Shown here piece by piece: positions 29,499-37,740 of a DNA stretch of 64,000 bases. Position 1 is the first letter of the stretch, and each line of letters starts with the position of its first letter. The DNA is from Xanthomonas prunicola (lineage in GTDB: Bacteria > Pseudomonadota > Gammaproteobacteria > Xanthomonadales > Xanthomonadaceae), in NCBI RefSeq assembly GCF_002846205.1, contig NZ_PHKV01000003.1, positions 248,001 to 312,000 on the forward strand, written 5' to 3'. The notes beneath the pieces were generated by a model. That model searched no databases and was not told where the DNA came from. It worked only from the letters and a program-made list of their open reading frames with translations. The position numbers and the translations under genes were made by a program.

Positions 29499-30254
29499 AT
29501 GTCTCCGCTCCTGCTGATCTCACTGCTGCTGCAAGCCGCCTGCTGCGTCCACGTCGTGCGCAGCGGGCGGCCCTTGTACTGGATCTTTCTGCTGCTGGCG
29601 TTTTCGCTGCTGGCGGTGCTGGTCTACGTGTGCGTGGCGGTCATCCCCGATCTGCGCAACGACCCACACGCACGCCGTAGCCTCAAACGCGTGCGCAACA
29701 CCCTGGATCCGCAACGTGAACAGCGCGATGCCTCACGCCGCCTGGATGTGGCCGACACTCCGGAAAATCGTCGCCAGCTTGCCGAGACCTTGCTGGCGCA
29801 AGGCGATTACGCGCAGGCGGCCGAGCATTACCAGGGCGCCCTGCGTGGCTTGTATCGCGACGACCCGCACCTGATGCTCGGCCTGGCCAAGGCCCAATTC
29901 GGACTGGGGCAGCCACAGCAGACGCGGCAGACCCTGGATGCCTTGATTGCGGCAAACCCCAGCTTCCGTTCGCATGACGGGCATCTGCTGTATGCACGCG
30001 CAGTCGAAGACAGCGGAGACACCGAGGCTGCGCTGCACGAATACGAGACGCTGGCACAGGGCTATCCGGGCGAAGAAGCACGCGTGCGCTATGCACAGCT
30101 GCTGCAGCGCATCGCACACCCCGATCAGGCCAAGACGGTCTACGAACAAGTGCTACGTCACGCCGCCGCCTCGCCCAAGCATTACCAACGCGAGCAACGC
30201 GCCTGGGTCGAGTTGGCGCGCAAGGGTCTGCGCGAACTGGACCCCAGCGCCTGA
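29499..30254 (+). CDS. Membrane-anchored tetratricopeptide repeat protein
   Basis: 251 residues. Two N-terminal hydrophobic segments (MSPLLLISLLLQAACCVHVV; LYWIFLLLAFSLLAVLVYVCVAVI) are followed by a cytoplasmic or periplasmic TPR array (residues about 85-245), for example NRRQLAETLLAQGDYAQAAEHYQGAL, DPHLMLGLAKAQFGLGQPQQTRQTLDAL and GDTEAALHEYETLAQGYPGEEARVRYAQLL. The start at 29499 was chosen because it places the hydrophobic segment at the N-terminus, with AAAGGA upstream. Family members are annotated only as TPR proteins; the partner is unknown. Confidence 0.8.
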   Translation: MSPLLLISLLLQAACCVHVVRSGRPLYWIFLLLAFSLLAVLVYVCVAVIPDLRNDPHARRSLKRVRNTLDPQREQRDASRRLDVADTPENRRQLAETLLAQGDYAQAAEHYQGALRGLYRDDPHLMLGLAKAQFGLGQPQQTRQTLDALIAANPSFRSHDGHLLYARAVEDSGDTEAALHEYETLAQGYPGEEARVRYAQLLQRIAHPDQAKTVYEQVLRHAAASPKHYQREQRAWVELARKGLRELDPSA

Positions 30255-30336
30255 TCCAATCGTCACTCGCACACATCTCCGCAGCGACACGCGACATGCA
30301 TTGAATCGATCGGCCATCTGATCAAGGCGACCACCC

Positions 30337-30786
30337 ATGCAGAGAAAGCCTGAAATCGAGGCAGGTCTCAAAGCCGAGATCGATCACCTGCTGGAGCAGT
30401 CCGCGCAGACGTTTCGCAGCGGCGCCCTGGCGGAATCGCTCGCTCTGGGATGTCAGGCGTGGGCGCTGATCCCCGAGCCCAAACAGCGCTGGGATTACTA
30501 CCCGCAAAGCCTGTCTGCAAGTTTCGTGAAGGATTACGCCGATCTGCACGACAAGGACAACGTGTGCAAATGGATCGAGCTGATGGCGCTGATGTACGAC
30601 GACCCAGACCACACCGACCATCTTGTCTTAATGACCGAAGGCGAAGCGATGCTGCAGCTCGGAGATGAAGCGCGCACCCGAGAGGTATTCGGCAAAATTT
30701 ACGCGCTGTACGGCAGGAAGGGATTTGCCGGACACCAGAAACAGTCTCTGGAGATGTTGCTCAAGCAACAGCCGACAGGCGCATAA
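30337..30786 (+). CDS. Small soluble protein of unknown function
   Basis: 149 residues, no signal peptide or membrane segment; predicted all-helical. MQRKPEIEAGLKAEIDHLLEQSAQTFRSGALAESLALGCQAW and the later LMTEGEAMLQLGDEARTREVFGKIYALYGRKGF look like degenerate TPR helices. Base composition is visibly less GC-rich than the neighbouring housekeeping genes. It is followed by the DUF2628 gene after 51 bases. I do not recognise the family; the overall look resembles small accessory proteins associated with contact-dependent systems, but no toxin gene is nearby. Confidence 0.7.
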   Translation: MQRKPEIEAGLKAEIDHLLEQSAQTFRSGALAESLALGCQAWALIPEPKQRWDYYPQSLSASFVKDYADLHDKDNVCKWIELMALMYDDPDHTDHLVLMTEGEAMLQLGDEARTREVFGKIYALYGRKGFAGHQKQSLEMLLKQQPTGA

Positions 30787-30837
30787 CCTCGCTGCGCCTG
30801 CCGCGTGCGTTAGACATCACGTTGGAGATTTAAGGAA

Positions 30838-31266
30838 ATGGACTCGTACAACGCGCACGACGTTCGCACCTCCCTGCCACTAGCCGCTGAAACAGTGACG
30901 CGCGCCATGCAGGAAGATCGCATCGATCGCCTGAATGTCTCGGAGAAATGGAAGAAGCGTTTCCAGGTGATCACAAAGGCCGGTGGTACAACGCTGCCAA
31001 ATTTCGCTCCCTGCCGATTGCCGAAAGGAATCAACTTCAACTGGCTCGCCTTCCTGCTGGGGCCATTCTATTTCCTGGCAAAGGGGCTCTGGCGTCAGGC
31101 CCTTGTTTACGTGCTTCTTGCGATTGCCTTGGTAACCCTCCTGGAGTTCGCAGGCCTCGGTCAGTTCGGGAGAGCGGTAGGCTATGGATTGGCTGCGATT
31201 TACGCAGTCCGCGCTAACGTGAGCTATGACGCCAACGTTGTCCAAGGCCAGGCTCCGTGGATCTAA
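30838..31266 (+). CDS. DUF2628 family membrane protein
   Basis: 142 residues. A soluble N-terminal part (residues 1-65, charged helix DRIDRLNVSEKWKKRFQVI) is followed by the DUF2628 core: PKGINFNWLAFLLGPFYFLAKGLWRQALVYVLLAIALVTLLEF, then a second hydrophobic stretch and AIYAVRANVSYDANVVQGQ. In this family the FLLGPFYFLYRG-type motif is characteristic; function unknown. The ATG follows GGAGATTTAAGGAA. GC content is lower than in its neighbours, as for the preceding gene. Confidence 0.85.
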   Translation: MDSYNAHDVRTSLPLAAETVTRAMQEDRIDRLNVSEKWKKRFQVITKAGGTTLPNFAPCRLPKGINFNWLAFLLGPFYFLAKGLWRQALVYVLLAIALVTLLEFAGLGQFGRAVGYGLAAIYAVRANVSYDANVVQGQAPWI

Positions 31267-31460
31267 TGTCCCACCATGCAGTCAAACCGACGCCGTTTCG
31301 CGACGCGGTCTGGCTCAAGCGTTATCCAGCATCGCCGGACGTCGCTGCATCGCGTGCGCAGATCGAGCTGTGGGGTCAGTCGCTGCCCGCCGACCGACGG
31401 CAGCGTGATGCTTCACGACAGAAGGTCTGCACGCAGAGGCAGCGTCCCGCGCCTGCGATA

Positions 31461-31493
31461 CCGCACCGCGCAGGTGTTCCTGGCGCGGTGCGG
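31461..31493. terminator. Hairpin between convergent genes
   Basis: A perfect 11-bp stem CCGCACCGCGC / GCGCGGTGCGG with an 11-base loop, between the rightward DUF2628 gene and the leftward hemJ-like gene. No T-run on either side; possibly a bidirectional Rho-dependent or structure-only terminator. The remaining stretch 31267-31460 holds no recognisable gene. Confidence 0.45.
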
Positions 31494-31500
31494 AATGCAC

Positions 31501-31947
31501 TCAGAACGGCTTGGCCAGCACTAGCCAGATCACGCCGACCAGCAGAATCACCGGGACTTCGTTGAACCAGCGCAACGCCCGCCCACTGGGCACTGCGCGC
31601 CCCTGTTCGGCGCCTTTGACCCAGCGGCCGGACACGATGTAATGGGCAAGGATCAACGCCACGGCAAACAGCTTGGCGTGCAACCAGCCGCCCGTCACCA
31701 TCGTCGGGAAGTCTGGAATCACCCGGTAGCCCTGCCACAGCACCGCGCCCAGCAACAGCGCCAGGCCGAGCATGCTGTGGCCAAACGTGTAGAGCCGCCG
31801 CCCCATCAACACCAAGCGCGCGCGCACTGCGGTGTCGTTCCCGGCTTCGGCGATGTTGACCAGAATGCGCGGCAGATAGAACACCGCGGCCATCCAGGCG
31901 ATCACGAACAACAGATGGAAAGTCTTGATCCACAAATACAGGGTCAT
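31501..31947 (-). CDS. hemJ: HemJ/CopD-like membrane protein (putative protoporphyrinogen oxidase)
   Basis: 148 residues with four hydrophobic helices. MTLYLWIKTFHLLFVIAWMAAVFYLPRILV at the N-terminus (conserved histidine in the first helix), RLYTFGHSMLGLALLLGAVLW, GGWLHAKLFAVALILAHYIVSGRWVKG, and a last helix VPVILLVGVIWLVLAKPF match the UPF0093/HemJ family. HemJ proteins oxidise protoporphyrinogen IX in bacteria lacking HemG/HemY. Whether this organism uses it for haem synthesis cannot be decided from the window. It is divergent from the methyltransferase gene. Confidence 0.8.
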   Translation of the reverse strand: MTLYLWIKTFHLLFVIAWMAAVFYLPRILVNIAEAGNDTAVRARLVLMGRRLYTFGHSMLGLALLLGAVLWQGYRVIPDFPTMVTGGWLHAKLFAVALILAHYIVSGRWVKGAEQGRAVPSGRALRWFNEVPVILLVGVIWLVLAKPF

Positions 31948-32021
31948 GCGCTGGCTCCACTGGCTCGCGTAGGATGACCCGCATTTTCACCTATCCGCGC
32001 ACGCGAAAGCAGCTGACGTCC

Positions 32022-32624
32022 ATGCAGCAGTCCGACCCCAAACAGTACGACGCCCACTATTTCCGCCGCTGGTATCGCGATGCGGGCCTGGCCGACCCTG
32101 CACGCCTGCGGCGCAAGGTCGCACTCGCCGTGGCCCAGGCCGAGTACTACCTGGAACGGCCGATCCGTAGCGTGCTTGATGTCGGCTGCGGCGAAGCGGC
32201 ATGGCGCGCGCCCTTGCTGGCGTTGCGGCCGAAGCTGCGCTACCTGGGCTTCGACAGCAGCGCCTATGCGGTTCAGCGTTATGGCCGCAGCCGTCAGATC
32301 CACCCCGCCCGCTTCGGCGATTTCGCCTGGCTGCGCCCATGCGCGCCGGTGGACTTGCTGATCTGCTCGGACGTGCTGCATTACGTGCCAACCCGCGAAT
32401 TCAACCAGGGCCTGCCCGGACTGGCCGAGATGTGCGCAGGCGTGGCGTTTCTGGAAGCCTTCGCCGAAGAAGACGCATTCGAAGGCGATCACGATGGCTT
32501 CCAGGCGCGACCGGCGCGCTGGTATCGCAAGCGCTTCGCCAGCGTGGGCTTTGCCGCACTGGGGTCGCATTGCTGGTTGTCGCCGCAATTGGCCGGAGAA
32601 ACGTCTGCGTTGGAACGTCGCTGA
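32022..32624 (+). CDS. SAM-dependent methyltransferase (class I)
   Basis: 200 residues from ATG 32022; an upstream in-frame ATG at 31974 would add 16 residues. A Rossmann-type core shows motif I VLDVGCGEAAW (residues about 50-60), an acidic end of strand 2 (YLGFDSSAYAVQRY), FGDFAWL and motif post-I/II ICSDVLHYVP. The substrate is unknown. The short N-terminus contains YDAHYFRRWYRDAGL, often seen in small-molecule methyltransferases of this type. No operon partner: hemJ diverges and phaZ follows after 180 bases. Confidence 0.85.
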   Translation: MQQSDPKQYDAHYFRRWYRDAGLADPARLRRKVALAVAQAEYYLERPIRSVLDVGCGEAAWRAPLLALRPKLRYLGFDSSAYAVQRYGRSRQIHPARFGDFAWLRPCAPVDLLICSDVLHYVPTREFNQGLPGLAEMCAGVAFLEAFAEEDAFEGDHDGFQARPARWYRKRFASVGFAALGSHCWLSPQLAGETSALERR

Positions 32625-32806
32625 CCGGCGTGTGGGCGACTCCAGGTCATCCATGACGGGAGCTTGGCCCCTCCCCCACCCCATCCCCGCCGGCGCGTTT
32701 GCTGCCATATTCCACATGACAGCCTCAACCGTCCGCAGCCCCATTAAGGTGCAAATGCGCCAAAACCGGTATGCTGCGCGGCAGCAAAACCGCACGGATG
32801 GGTGGA

Positions 32807-34114
32807 ATGCTTTATCAACTGCATGAGCTGACCCGCAATCTGCTAGCCCCCTGGGTGCATCAGGCCCAGGCGAACGCCAAGATGTTTTCCGACCCGGACA
32901 GTCTGTGGGCTTCGCTCCCGGGCGCCGAGCGCATGGCCGCCGGCAACGAGTTGTTCCACCGTCTGGGCAAGGAATACGAAAAGCCCGCCTGGGCGCTCGA
33001 CGATGTCGAGGTCGATGGCCATTCGCTGCCGATCATCGAACGCGAAGTATTGAGCAAGCCGTTCTGCCGGCTGCTGCGCTTCAAGCGTTTCAGCGACCAC
33101 GTCGAACTGATCGGCAAGATGAAGGAGCAGCCCGCCGTGCTGGTGGTGGCGCCGTTGTCCGGCCATCACGCCACCCTGTTGCGCGACACCGTGCGCACCC
33201 TGCTGCGCAATCACAAGGTCTATGTGACCGACTGGGTGGATGCGCGCATGGTGCCGCTGGAAGCGGGTGCGTTCCGGCTCGACGACTACATCGCCTACAT
33301 CCAGGACTTCATCCGCCATATCGGCGCCGAGCGCCTGCATGTGGTGAGCGTGTGCCAGCCCACCGTGCCGGTGTTGGCGGCGGTGTCGCTGATGGCGACC
33401 AACGACGAACCCACGCCGCGCTCGTTGGTGATGATGGGCGGGCCGATCGATGCGCGCCGCAGCCCCACCCAGGTCAATAACCTGGCGACGGAAAACGGCA
33501 TCGAGTGGTTCCAGAACAACCTGATCCACACCGTGCCGTTCCCGTATCCGGGCCATGGCCGCCAGGTGTATCCGGGCTTCCTGCAGCACGCCGGCTTCCT
33601 GTCGATGAACCCCAACCGGCATGTGATGTCGCATTGGGATTTCTACACCGATCTGGTCAAGGGCGACCTGCAGGATGCGCAGGCGCACCGGCAGTTCTAC
33701 GACGAGTACAACGCCGTGCTCGACATGCCGGCCGAGTATTACCTGGACACGATCCGCGTGGTGTTTCAGGACTTCCTGCTGCCGCAGGGAAAGTGGAAAG
33801 TGGACGGCCAGCTGGTCAAGCCGTCGGCGATTCGCAACACCGCCCTGTTGAGCATCGAAGGCGAACTGGACGATATCGCCGGCCTCGGTCAGACCGAGGC
33901 CGTGCACGATCTGTGCACCGGCATCGACGCCGCGCATCGTCGCCATTTGGTGGTGGAAGGCGCCGGTCACTATGGCATCTTCAGCGGCCGTCGTTGGCGC
34001 GAAGTGGTGTATCCGCAGGTACGCGAATTCATCGCCCGCTACGATGCCGACCCGGTCGGCAGCCGTGATCCGGCTACCGTGACCCCGATCCGCAAGCGCA
34101 GTAAACGCGCCTGA
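32807..34114 (+). CDS. phaZ: Intracellular polyhydroxyalkanoate depolymerase (PhaZ)
   Basis: 435 residues; the ATG follows GGATGGGTGGA and gives the family N-terminus MLYQLHELTRNLLAPW. Alpha/beta-hydrolase with the lipase-box variant VSVCQPTVP, placing the nucleophile cysteine at residue 183. I recall the same position for intracellular PhaZ1 of Ralstonia. A catalytic-histidine region (VEGAGHYGIFSGRRWR) is near the end, with EGELDDIAGLGQ before it. It mobilises stored polyhydroxybutyrate. Followed by a strong terminator; no phaC or phasin gene is in this window. Confidence 0.93.
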   Translation: MLYQLHELTRNLLAPWVHQAQANAKMFSDPDSLWASLPGAERMAAGNELFHRLGKEYEKPAWALDDVEVDGHSLPIIEREVLSKPFCRLLRFKRFSDHVELIGKMKEQPAVLVVAPLSGHHATLLRDTVRTLLRNHKVYVTDWVDARMVPLEAGAFRLDDYIAYIQDFIRHIGAERLHVVSVCQPTVPVLAAVSLMATNDEPTPRSLVMMGGPIDARRSPTQVNNLATENGIEWFQNNLIHTVPFPYPGHGRQVYPGFLQHAGFLSMNPNRHVMSHWDFYTDLVKGDLQDAQAHRQFYDEYNAVLDMPAEYYLDTIRVVFQDFLLPQGKWKVDGQLVKPSAIRNTALLSIEGELDDIAGLGQTEAVHDLCTGIDAAHRRHLVVEGAGHYGIFSGRRWREVVYPQVREFIARYDADPVGSRDPATVTPIRKRSKRA

Positions 34115-34127
34115 CCGACGCAATAAG

Positions 34128-34157
34128 AAATTCCCCGGCACGGCCGGGGAATTTTTT
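34128..34157 (+). terminator. Terminator after phaZ
   Basis: AAATTCCCCGGC-ACG-GCCGGGGAATTTTTT: a 12-bp stem with a 3-base loop and a T6 run, 13 bases after the phaZ stop. Confidence 0.93.
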
Positions 34158-34249
34158 GTCCTCCCTACGCGCGACCGCTCAGGCGGGTTCACGTGCGGCA
34201 GCAAGCGCCGCCATCGACGCTGCGCACACCGACATACCGGCCAGGCGCA

Positions 34250-35167
34250 TCACGCAGCCGCCTCACCGCTCTTGACCAGCAGTTGCTTGGCGAACATGCC
34301 ATGCAGCTTGCCGAAGGCGCGTGCCACATGCAGCGTGACGAATAACAAGAGCACGCCCACCAGGAACAACGGCAGCGTCAGCCAGCCGCTGGTGATATCC
34401 ACGCCATCCCAGGTCAGTACCGCAGCGTTGTCGAACAACAGTGCGAGCGGTGACGCGGCCAAGCCCAACGACAGCGACAACAGCGTGCAAAACACGGTGA
34501 AGTAGATAACACCCAGCGGCAGCATCAACAGGAAGTACAACATGGTGCTCCAGGTGCGCACGTCGGTGAACATCGCACCGATGCGCTGTAGCCAACCACC
34601 CTGCAGCCCCGGATGTGGCGGGCGACGCGGCATGCGCACACCAAGTAGCGTTTCGACCACGCGACCTTCTACCAGCGACAACACCCGCACCGAGCCGAAG
34701 AACAGCACCAGCAACGGCACACCGATGATCAGGATCATCAACCCGATCGACAGGCTCGCGCCAGCGACGACCCAGGTGAAATAGAAGATGCCGGTGAGCA
34801 GCGACAGCAGCATGTAGAACAATGCGCCGTAGGTGCGTGGGTCGGCGGCCACGCCGAAGAACGCGCCGATCCACGATGCGCGTTTGGGTGGCACCGGTGG
34901 GCGCAATGCGCGGGTCACGGTCACTTCGGTTTCGCGATAGATCTCGGCCACTTCCTCCGGCGCGCCGTAGCTGCTGGCCACGCCTGCAATGACCTCGGCT
35001 TCGTTCTTGCCTTTCTGCTCTGCCAGTTCGGCACGCAGATACTCTTCGGCGTCGTAGAGCGCGTCCTGAATCATCGCCGGGTCAGCGCCGGACAATGCTT
35101 GGCGCAGTTGCAACAGATAATCGGGAATGGTGGTCGGCAACGGATGTGCCTGCGTCATCGTGTTCAT
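34250..35167 (-). CDS. HAAS domain plus sensor-type membrane protein
   Basis: 305 residues. The N-terminal soluble domain (residues about 10-90: PDYLLQLRQALSGADPAMIQDALYDAEEYLRAELAEQ...YGAPEEVAEIY) fits the HAAS/DUF1700 helical domain that is typically encoded next to PadR regulators. Two membrane blocks follow (about residues 115-170 and 205-285), each pair of helices with similar spacing, consistent with the bacterial sensor domain. Its start overlaps the padR stop (ATGA), so both are one operon. Role inferred: membrane sensor working with the PadR repressor. Confidence 0.82.
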   Translation of the reverse strand: MNTMTQAHPLPTTIPDYLLQLRQALSGADPAMIQDALYDAEEYLRAELAEQKGKNEAEVIAGVASSYGAPEEVAEIYRETEVTVTRALRPPVPPKRASWIGAFFGVAADPRTYGALFYMLLSLLTGIFYFTWVVAGASLSIGLMILIIGVPLLVLFFGSVRVLSLVEGRVVETLLGVRMPRRPPHPGLQGGWLQRIGAMFTDVRTWSTMLYFLLMLPLGVIYFTVFCTLLSLSLGLAASPLALLFDNAAVLTWDGVDITSGWLTLPLFLVGVLLLFVTLHVARAFGKLHGMFAKQLLVKSGEAAA

Positions 35168-35526
35168 ACGTGGGTCCCCTCCAGCACTGAATCAACGGAA
35201 TCTCGGGTGGCACGCCAGGCGGCGGTCCAATCGCGCAGGCAGTCACGCCCGCTATCGGTAATGCGGTAATACCGCCGGGGTGGCCCGGAGGCCGATGGCT
35301 CGATATGGCTTTGCAGCAACCCGGCCCCTTCCAGATTGCGCAGGACGGGGTACAAAGCGCTTTGCTTGCCACTGAGCACGCCTTCCAGACGCTCGAGCCG
35401 TTTGGCAATGAGATAGCCGTACAGCGGCTCATCGGCCTGGGCCAGGACGGCCAGCAAGGCCAGTGACACCGTGCCCGCACTCAACTCCTTCTGAAATTTG
35501 CGTAGGTGGATATCCGGCTCGCTCAT
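35164..35526 (-). CDS. PadR family transcriptional regulator
   Basis: 120 residues. Winged-helix DNA-binding fold: LSAGTVSLALLAVLAQADEPLYGYLIAKRLERLEGVLSGKQSALYPVLRNLEGAGLLQSHIEPSASGPPRRYYRITDSGRD is the PadR domain (helix-turn-helix about residues 35-70, wing RRYYRIT). The C-terminal dimerisation helix is short (PadR subfamily 2). Co-transcribed and translationally coupled with the HAAS-sensor gene. A partial palindrome 30 bases upstream may be its autoregulatory operator. Confidence 0.92.
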   Translation of the reverse strand: MSEPDIHLRKFQKELSAGTVSLALLAVLAQADEPLYGYLIAKRLERLEGVLSGKQSALYPVLRNLEGAGLLQSHIEPSASGPPRRYYRITDSGRDCLRDWTAAWRATRDSVDSVLEGTHV

Positions 35527-35555
35527 CGGCCCTCTCCGCTAGGTCGAAGGTGATG

Positions 35556-35576
35556 CTATGTAGAACCTATCTATAG
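35556..35576 (-). promoter_or_regulatory. Candidate PadR operator upstream of padR
   Basis: Imperfect 21-base palindrome CTATGTAGAACCTATCTATAG in an A/T-rich island 30 bases before the padR start. PadR regulators commonly autoregulate through A/T-rich dyads of this size. The assignment is inferred from position and symmetry only. Confidence 0.35.
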
Positions 35577-35595
35577 TGAATGTGCCGGTCGTCAT

Positions 35596-35756
35596 GGGCG
35601 GGGATTGGGGATTCGCAAAAGCAAAAGCAAAAACAAAAGCGAAGGCGTGATCGGCCAGCCTCGCTTGAGCAATCGCGGGCAACGCAATGCGGTCCACCGC
35701 AGAGCGCAGCACCGCCGTTGCGAATCCCCCAATGCCCACTCCCCACTCCCCGCCCC
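35596..35756. repeat. Inverted dispersed repeats plus GCAAAA microsatellite
   Basis: Left copy GGGCGGGGATTGGGGATTCGC (35596-35616) and right copy GCGAATCCCCCAATGCCCAC and onwards (35720-35756) are in opposite orientation about 100 bases apart. Directly after the left copy is a short tandem array of GCAAAA-type units (35615-35643), which could vary in number by slippage. The region separates divergent padR and the porin gene and carries no gene. Confidence 0.7.
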
Positions 35757-35902
35757 ACTAGCGCCCGCCTGCGCAAACCCGAGAGCGTTCATGAGCTTAG
35801 AACCTTTGGGTTACTGCCTTTCTGGCACGGCTTAACTACAGTCGACGTCCCCCGTGCCGATAAGTTCGCTCAGGGGTTTTTCACTTTCGATGGGGCACTA
35901 CG

Positions 35903-37456
35903 ATGCAATTGACACGCTTGGCGCGGCCGGCCATGGCTGATACTTCCTTTGGTGCCACACGGCGCCTGTGCCTCGCGATCGGGTTGGCGCTGCCGGTACT
36001 GGGCTTTGCACAGACGCAACCTGCGCCCACCAATGCAGAACAGACCCAGCCGGAGCCTGCCAAGCCACCGGTCACCGCCGCACCCGCCACCGCCAAGGGC
36101 TACCCGCTCGAAGCGCAGGGATGGGGCGCCAAACAGGGCGGCAATATGTGGCAGGTGCGCTGGGCCGAAGACTGGTCGTATCTGAAGGACCCGTCCAAGC
36201 GCAAAAGCCCGTTCGATCCGCTCAAGTACATCCCGCTCAATGAAGACGGCGATGTGTATGTGTCGCTTAGCAACGAGCTGCGCGTGCGCAGCAACACCAT
36301 CACCAATCCGGGCCTGATTCCCGGTAGCCATTCGCAGCAGCAGTATTTGCTGCGCGCCTTCTTGGGCGCGGACTTCCATGTCGGCGAACACTTCCGTCTG
36401 TACACGGAGTTGGCGCACGGCAGCCTGGATGGACGCAACGAAGGTACCAAGACCGGCACCCAGGAAAACAACGCGATCCTGCAGCAGGTGTTCTTCGATG
36501 TGAAGGGCAACATCGGCGGCGCCGATACCGGTCTGCGCGTCGGTCGCCAGGTGTTCGTCGACGGCCCTACCACGTTGATGGCGTTGCGCGACAACACCGA
36601 TATTTTCGTGACCTTCAACGGCGCGCGCGCTTGGGCAATCGGCGACAAGACGCGTGTTGACGTGTTCGATTTCAATTTCAACCTGGATGGCACCGAAGGC
36701 CTGGGCGATGACCGCATCGACCGCTCGCGGCACTTCCGCGGTGTGGTCGGTGGCTATCGCTTGCCGACGGCCAAGCCCATGTATCTGGAGCCGTTCTTCT
36801 ATCAGTTCCGTAACGACAACCAGGTCTGGGGCCGCCAGACTGCCGAAGAAAACCGCAATTACTACGGCCTGCGCCTGTGGGGCAACGTGGGCAAGCTGCG
36901 CACCGACTCGTTCGTGACCGTGCAGCGCGGCAGCTTCGGCGGACGTGATCTGCGCGCCTACATGGCCAGCACCTCCAACGCCTGGTCGTTGAGCGAATCG
37001 GGCTGGAAGCCGCGTCTGGGCTTCCATAGCGAAATCGCTTCCGGTGGCGGTGGCGCCTCTGGCACCGGCACGCTGCGCAACAACAACTTCTTGTACGGCA
37101 ACACGATCTACTTCAGCTGGGCCACGTTCTTCGGCCCGGTAAACCTGGTCACCGCCGCACCGACGTTCACGTTCTCGCCCACCTCCAAACTCACCGTGAA
37201 TCTGGAATGGGAAACCCTGTGGCGCCAGACCACCAGCGATGCGATCTACAACAACCAGGCGCGTGCCTACGCTCGCACCCAGAACACCAGCGAGCGCCGC
37301 ATCGGCACCATGCCGCGCATCAACGCGACCTGGAATATCGATCCGAACTGGTCGGTGACCTTCCGCGCCGAACACCTGATGGCGGGCCCGGCGTTGGAGA
37401 AAGCCGGCTACGGTGATTCGACCTTCGTGATGGGCTGGTTGAACTTCCGCTTCTAA
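35903..37456 (+). CDS. Alginate export-type outer-membrane porin
   Basis: 517 residues from ATG 35903 (ATG 35933 is an alternative). A signal peptide ends near GFAQ, followed by a Pro/Ala/Thr-rich stretch (residues 36-65) and a beta-barrel with the alginate-export family features: DGDVYVSLSNELRVRSN, QQYLLRAFLGADFHVGEHFRLYTELAHG, LRVGRQVFVDGPTTLMALRDNTDIFVTFNGARAW and the terminal aromatic NFRF. In pseudomonads AlgE exports alginate; many relatives are porins for other anions. No alginate genes are nearby, so the substrate is unknown. Confidence 0.8.
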   Translation: MQLTRLARPAMADTSFGATRRLCLAIGLALPVLGFAQTQPAPTNAEQTQPEPAKPPVTAAPATAKGYPLEAQGWGAKQGGNMWQVRWAEDWSYLKDPSKRKSPFDPLKYIPLNEDGDVYVSLSNELRVRSNTITNPGLIPGSHSQQQYLLRAFLGADFHVGEHFRLYTELAHGSLDGRNEGTKTGTQENNAILQQVFFDVKGNIGGADTGLRVGRQVFVDGPTTLMALRDNTDIFVTFNGARAWAIGDKTRVDVFDFNFNLDGTEGLGDDRIDRSRHFRGVVGGYRLPTAKPMYLEPFFYQFRNDNQVWGRQTAEENRNYYGLRLWGNVGKLRTDSFVTVQRGSFGGRDLRAYMASTSNAWSLSESGWKPRLGFHSEIASGGGGASGTGTLRNNNFLYGNTIYFSWATFFGPVNLVTAAPTFTFSPTSKLTVNLEWETLWRQTTSDAIYNNQARAYARTQNTSERRIGTMPRINATWNIDPNWSVTFRAEHLMAGPALEKAGYGDSTFVMGWLNFRF

Positions 37457-37517
37457 GCGCGAAGTGCGCGATGTGCCTGTGCGCATCGCGTCGTTCTTCC
37501 ATCGCTGTTACGCATGC

Positions 37518-37555
37518 ACATGCCGCGTCCTGTCTGGGGCGCGGCATGTTGCGTT
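37518..37555 (+). terminator. Hairpin after the porin gene
   Basis: A perfect 10-bp stem ACATGCCGCG / CGCGGCATGT with a 12-base loop followed by TGCGTTTC, about 60 bases after the porin stop. The T-run is weak. A smaller stem (CGCGATG/CATCGCG) lies just before it. The rest of the gap to 37740 holds nothing recognisable. Confidence 0.5.
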
Positions 37556-37740
37556 TCAGCATTGGGTTCAAGTCCCTGTGCGGGCGGCAGGCGTGAGGCA
37601 GGCCTGCATGCAACACCCATGGCGATCGCGCCGCTTCGGCGGAGAACGGCCAAGACACTCCGTCACACACTCACTGCAGCGACGCGCTTTTCCCGCGACA
37701 CATCCGATGGATGCATCGTGCTGATGGAGCATCGCCGAAT

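Noticed and set aside
31257..31565. Small plus-strand ORF after the DUF2628 gene
   Set aside because: Arg/Pro-rich reading without ribosome site, overlapping the end of the hemJ-like gene.
35615..35643. GCAAAA repeats as a CRISPR-like or replication-origin element
   Set aside because: Too short, with no regularly spaced unique spacers or DnaA-type boxes; best seen as a microsatellite next to a dispersed repeat.
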